The notes under the pieces were generated by a model. The model ran no database searches and was not told where the DNA came from. It saw only the letters and a program-made list of their open reading frames with translations. This document shows positions 4,614-7,378 of a stretch of 7,378 nt of DNA, in pieces (position 1 is the first letter of the stretch; each line of letters begins with the position of its first letter). The position numbers were made by a program, and so were the translations under genes. Origin of the DNA: CAKTOF01 sp964523945 (lineage in GTDB: Bacteria; Bacillota; Clostridia; Oscillospirales; Oscillospiraceae); contig CAZGBU010000101.1 in assembly GCA_964523945.1 (NCBI GenBank), positions 1 to 7,378 on the forward strand, in the 5' to 3' direction.

Positions 4614-6451
4614 ATATGGTTTTCTGTTTGTCCTGCCTGGGTGCAGACCCGTTCAAACTGGCTGTTGTACAGGTCGGCGTAGAAACCGCCCTTGGCCAGC
4701 AGTCCATCATGGGTGCCGCTCTCAATGATGTCGCCGTCCTTCATCACCAGGATGCAGTCGGCGTTCTTGATGGTGGAGAGCCGGTGGGCGATGACGAAGC
4801 TGGTGCGGCCCTGGGTCAGCAGATCCATGGCCTTCTGCACCTGGAGTTCTGTCCGGGTGTCCACGCTGCTGGTGGCCTCGTCCAGGATCAGCAGAGGTGC
4901 GTCCTCCAGCATGGCCCGGGCGATGGTGAACAGCTGCTTCTGCCCGGCGGCAAGGGTGGTGTTGTCCCCCAGCACCGTGGCATAGCGGTTTGGCAGCTGA
5001 TCCACCAGGTCCATCAGGCCCACGGCCCGGCACACTTCATCCAGCTTCTCGTCCGGGACATCCGCCTTGTTGTAGACCAGGTTCTCCCGCACGGTCCCCT
5101 CGAACATCCAGGTGTCCTGGAGGACCATGCCGAACAGGTCGTGGACATTTTCCCGTTTCAGGTCCCGGATGGGCACGCCGTCGATGGAGATACTGCCGCC
5201 GCTGACCTCATAAAACCGCATGAGCAAATTGACGATGGTGGTCTTGCCCGCCCCGGTGGGACCTACGATGGCGATCTTCTGCCCGGCCTTCACCTGGGCG
5301 GAGAAGTCCCGGATGATGGGCTGGTTCCACTTGTATTCAAAGTTCACGTGGTCGAAAGTCACGTCGCCTCGGACCTCTCGGAGCTGGGCGGTCTTGCCGC
5401 TCTCGTCCTCCATTTCCTCCGCGGCCAGGAACGCAAAGACCCGCTCGCGGGCGGCGGCCATGCTCTGCACGCTCTGGAGGGCCTGGGAGATGTTCTGCAG
5501 GGGGTAGGTGAAGTTGCGGATGTAGAGCATGAAGGAGACGATGACGCCGAAGGTGATGTGTCCCTGCATGGCCAGCACCGCGCCCACGACGCAGACCACC
5601 ACATAGGCGAAGTTCCCAATAAAATTCATCAGCGGCATCATCATGCCGGAGAGGAACTGGCTCTTCCACGCGCAGTTGTAGAGCCGCTCATTGCGCTGGT
5701 GGAACTCTTGCCGGGTGCCCGCCTCGCCGTTGTACGCCTTGATGACCTGCAATCCGGCATAGCTCTCCTCCACCAGGCCGTTGAGGCCGCCCAGCTCCGC
5801 CTGCTGCTGGGCAAAGTAGGTCTGGGATTTGGCGATGATCCGCGTCACGATCCAGAAGCCCAGCAGGGCGGCGGCGATGCCGCTCAGGGCCATGACCCAG
5901 TTGGTGATCAGCATCATAAAGGCGGCGCCCACCAGGAGGGCAATCGACGAAACAATGGTGGAGAAGCACTGGTTCATGGACTGTCCCACGGTGTCCACGT
6001 CGTTGGTGACCCGGCTCAGGGTGTCGCCGGTGGCGTGGGTATCAAAGTAACTTAAGGGCAGGTGGTTGATTTTTTTCGAGATGTCCCGGCGCATGCTCTG
6101 GGTGATCCGCTGGGTGACGGTGGCCATCAGGAAGCCCTGGACATAGTTGACCACAAAGCCCAGACCGTACAGCACCGCAAGCATCGCCGCGATGCGGACG
6201 ACGGCGGGGAGGTCCATGACCCCTGACAGGCCCTCCTGAATGAGGTTGGTGACATCCCCCAGCCAGCCGGGGCCGATGAGGGTCAGCACCGCCCCGGCCA
6301 GGGACAGCAGTACCGCCGCAATCAAGGCAGCTTTGTATCTGCCGATATAGCGGAAGAAGTCCCCGAACGCCTTTTTCAGATCCTTGCTCTGTTCACCAGT
6401 CCCCATGCTGCCGGGGCCGGACTGATTCATGCTTGCTCTCTTTTCAGCCAT
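4589..6451 (-). CDS. ABC exporter half-transporter (membrane domain plus ATPase, intact Walker B)
   Basis: This 620-residue protein has a short hydrophilic start (1-35), a six-helix exporter membrane domain (about 38-315; helices near 42-60, 87-108, 166-206, 275-310) and an ATPase domain (about 360-595). ATPase motifs are the aromatic Y373, Walker A GPTGAGKTT (397-405), Q-loop Q445, a variant signature LAAGQ (500-504, usually LSGGQ), Walker B LLILDEATSSVD with catalytic E525, and switch H556 (IAHRLST). The fold is that of ABC type IV exporters such as MsbA or BmrC/BmrD, exporting drugs, lipids or peptides; the substrate cannot be read here. The start at 6451 follows an AAGGAGG by 9 bases and overlaps the upstream ABC gene by 8 bases. 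A longer frame to 6526 exists but lacks this support. The last seven residues and the stop are encoded in a terminator hairpin. It pairs with the 6444-7378 product as a heterodimer. Confidence 0.94.
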   Translation of the reverse strand: MAEKRASMNQSGPGSMGTGEQSKDLKKAFGDFFRYIGRYKAALIAAVLLSLAGAVLTLIGPGWLGDVTNLIQEGLSGVMDLPAVVRIAAMLAVLYGLGFVVNYVQGFLMATVTQRITQSMRRDISKKINHLPLSYFDTHATGDTLSRVTNDVDTVGQSMNQCFSTIVSSIALLVGAAFMMLITNWVMALSGIAAALLGFWIVTRIIAKSQTYFAQQQAELGGLNGLVEESYAGLQVIKAYNGEAGTRQEFHQRNERLYNCAWKSQFLSGMMMPLMNFIGNFAYVVVCVVGAVLAMQGHITFGVIVSFMLYIRNFTYPLQNISQALQSVQSMAAARERVFAFLAAEEMEDESGKTAQLREVRGDVTFDHVNFEYKWNQPIIRDFSAQVKAGQKIAIVGPTGAGKTTIVNLLMRFYEVSGGSISIDGVPIRDLKRENVHDLFGMVLQDTWMFEGTVRENLVYNKADVPDEKLDEVCRAVGLMDLVDQLPNRYATVLGDNTTLAAGQKQLFTIARAMLEDAPLLILDEATSSVDTRTELQVQKAMDLLTQGRTSFVIAHRLSTIKNADCILVMKDGDIIESGTHDGLLAKGGFYADLYNSQFERVCTQAGQTENHIKTHGAVF

Positions 6452-7378
6452 GTGCGATCTCCTCCTTAGAAAGCTGGGATTGGGCGATCTCCAGATATTC
6501 CGGGCAGTTTTCCAAAAGTTCTTCATGGGTGCCCTTGCCCACGATTTTGCCGTGATCCAGCACCAGGATCTGGTCCGCGTCCCGGATGGTGCTGATCCGC
6601 TGGGCCACGATGATTTTGGTGGTGCCGGCGGTCTTCTCCCGGAGGGCCTGACGCAGTGCCTTGTCTGTCCGGTAGTCCAGGGCAGAGAAGGAGTCGTCGA
6701 AAATCAGGATCTCCGGCTTCCGCGCCACCGCCCGGGCGATGGATAGCCGCTGTTTCTGCCCGCCGGAGACATTGGTGCCGCTCTGGGCGATGGTCGCGCC
6801 GTAGGTGCCGTCCATCTTCTCCACGAACTCCGCGGCCTGGGCGATGGACACCGCCTCCCGGACGTCGTCCTCTGTGATCCCGCCCCGGCCGTTTTCCCCG
6901 TAGGCCACATTGGAGGCCACGGTGCCAGAAAACAGGACCGCTCTCTGGGAGACATACCCGATGCGGTTTCGCAGGTCCTCCTGCTCATAGGAGCGCACAT
7001 CCACCCCATCCACCAGGACAGTGCCCTGGGATGCGTCATAAAACCGGGGGATCAGGTTGATGAGAGAGGTCTTGCCGCAGCCGGTGGCGCCGATGAGGGC
7101 CACGGTCTCCCCACGTTTCGCAGTGAAGCTGATGTGCTGGAGGGAATCCGCCGCCGCGCCGGGATAGCGGAAGGACACATCCTGGAACTCCACGGTGCCG
7201 GTCTCCGTCGTCTGGGCTCCCGGCCCGTCGGTGATGTTCACCTGCGTGTCCAGAACCTCGCAGATCCGGTTGGCGGACACCTGGGCCCGGGGCAGGAGAA
7301 TAAAGATCATGTTCAGGAGCATGAAGGCCATGATGACCTGCATGGCGTAGTTGGAGAACACCACCATGTCGGAGAAGA
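6444..7378 (-). CDS. ABC exporter half-transporter, C-terminal part (degenerate ATP site), partial
   Basis: The frame enters from the right edge and ends at 6444. The visible 311 codons cover the last transmembrane segment(s) (YAMQVIMAFMLLNMIFILLPRAQVSANRICEVLD) and a whole ATPase domain. About 270 N-terminal residues, including most of the membrane domain, are beyond the window. Counting from the Met codon at 7367, motifs are Walker A GATGCGKTS (93-101), Q-loop Q141, canonical signature VSGGQ (200-204), Walker B LIFDDSFSALD (221-231) with D225 replacing the catalytic Glu, and Q256 replacing the switch His (IVAQRIST). These changes mark the non-catalytic subunit of heterodimeric exporters such as TM287/288. 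Its TGA overlaps the start of the next ABC gene by 8 bases, so the two are co-translated. The true start and any regulator are out of view. Confidence 0.93.
   Translation of the reverse strand, partial: FSDMVVFSNYAMQVIMAFMLLNMIFILLPRAQVSANRICEVLDTQVNITDGPGAQTTETGTVEFQDVSFRYPGAAADSLQHISFTAKRGETVALIGATGCGKTSLINLIPRFYDASQGTVLVDGVDVRSYEQEDLRNRIGYVSQRAVLFSGTVASNVAYGENGRGGITEDDVREAVSIAQAAEFVEKMDGTYGATIAQSGTNVSGGQKQRLSIARAVARKPEILIFDDSFSALDYRTDKALRQALREKTAGTTKIIVAQRISTIRDADQILVLDHGKIVGKGTHEELLENCPEYLEIAQSQLSKEEIAHG
6461..6467 (-). promoter_or_regulatory. Ribosome binding site of the downstream ABC gene
   Basis: On the minus strand this reads AAGGAGG, 9 bases before the ATG at 6451, and lies inside the last codons of the upstream ABC gene. 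It selects 6451 over the in-frame ATG at 6526 and supports coupled translation of the two subunits. Confidence 0.87.

Noticed and set aside
4460..6055. A long plus-strand open frame of 531 codons antisense to the ABC gene
   Set aside because: It mirrors the ABC coding frame in GC-rich sequence, has a His/Gly/Asp/Leu-rich composition without domains, starts within a terminator and lacks a ribosome binding site. Such antisense frames are common opposite ABC ATPases.
6452..6526. Upstream ATG giving the downstream ABC protein 25 extra residues
   Set aside because: It would overlap the upstream ABC gene by over 80 bases and ignores the AAGGAGG placed 9 bases before 6451.
1..7378. CRISPR arrays, tRNAs, rRNAs, insertion sequences, attachment sites or an undescribed defence-type system
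   Set aside because: No regularly spaced repeats, cloverleaf folds, transposase or integrase frames, or long terminal repeats could be found by reading either strand; all long frames are explained by the genes listed or their shadows.

Overview
The window looks like a GC-rich chromosome segment from a Gram-positive anaerobe of the Bacillota, most likely class Clostridia (Oscillospirales-like). This is inferred from strong AGGAGG-type ribosome binding sites, a membrane-anchored HtrA protease beside an OmpR-type two-component system, a 'cytidylate kinase-like' protein typical of Clostridia, and a two-gene heterodimeric ABC exporter. No rRNA or marker gene is present, so the taxonomy is only a guess.

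Layout. Positions 1-120 (minus) hold the first 40 codons of a sodium:alanine/glycine (AGCS) symporter that runs off the left edge. A 129-bp divergent intergenic region carries a promoter and a Pho-box-like repeat. It leads into a tight plus-strand operon: OmpR/PhoB-type response regulator (250-942), sensor histidine kinase (943-2370, starting directly after the regulator's stop) and membrane-anchored HtrA/DegP-type serine protease (2390-3622). The operon closes with a strong intrinsic terminator (3638-3672). A separate plus-strand gene for a cytidylate kinase-like protein (3822-4418) has its own good promoter (3743-3771) and terminator (4444-4476). On the minus strand, converging on it, are two overlapping ABC exporter half-transporters: 6444-7378 (N-terminus beyond the right edge) and 4589-6451. 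They end in a long hairpin at 4572-4613.

How the genes work together. The regulator, kinase and protease probably form an envelope-stress circuit: the kinase senses a condition outside the membrane, the regulator drives transcription, possibly including its own operon, and the protease degrades or chaperones damaged extracytoplasmic proteins. This is analogous to CssRS-HtrA in Bacillus, but it is inferred from gene order. The two ABC proteins have complementary degenerate and intact ATP-site residues, so they almost certainly work as one heterodimeric exporter of unknown substrate.

The ABC pair differs clearly in codon choice from the left-hand genes (CCC and CGG instead of CCG and CGC), which hints at a separate origin. 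I see no CRISPR array, tRNA, rRNA, transposase or attachment site, and no strong evidence for an undescribed system. The most interesting points are the cysteine/histidine cluster in the sensor domain, the Pho-box-like site, the asymmetric ABC pair and the stop codon buried in a terminator hairpin.
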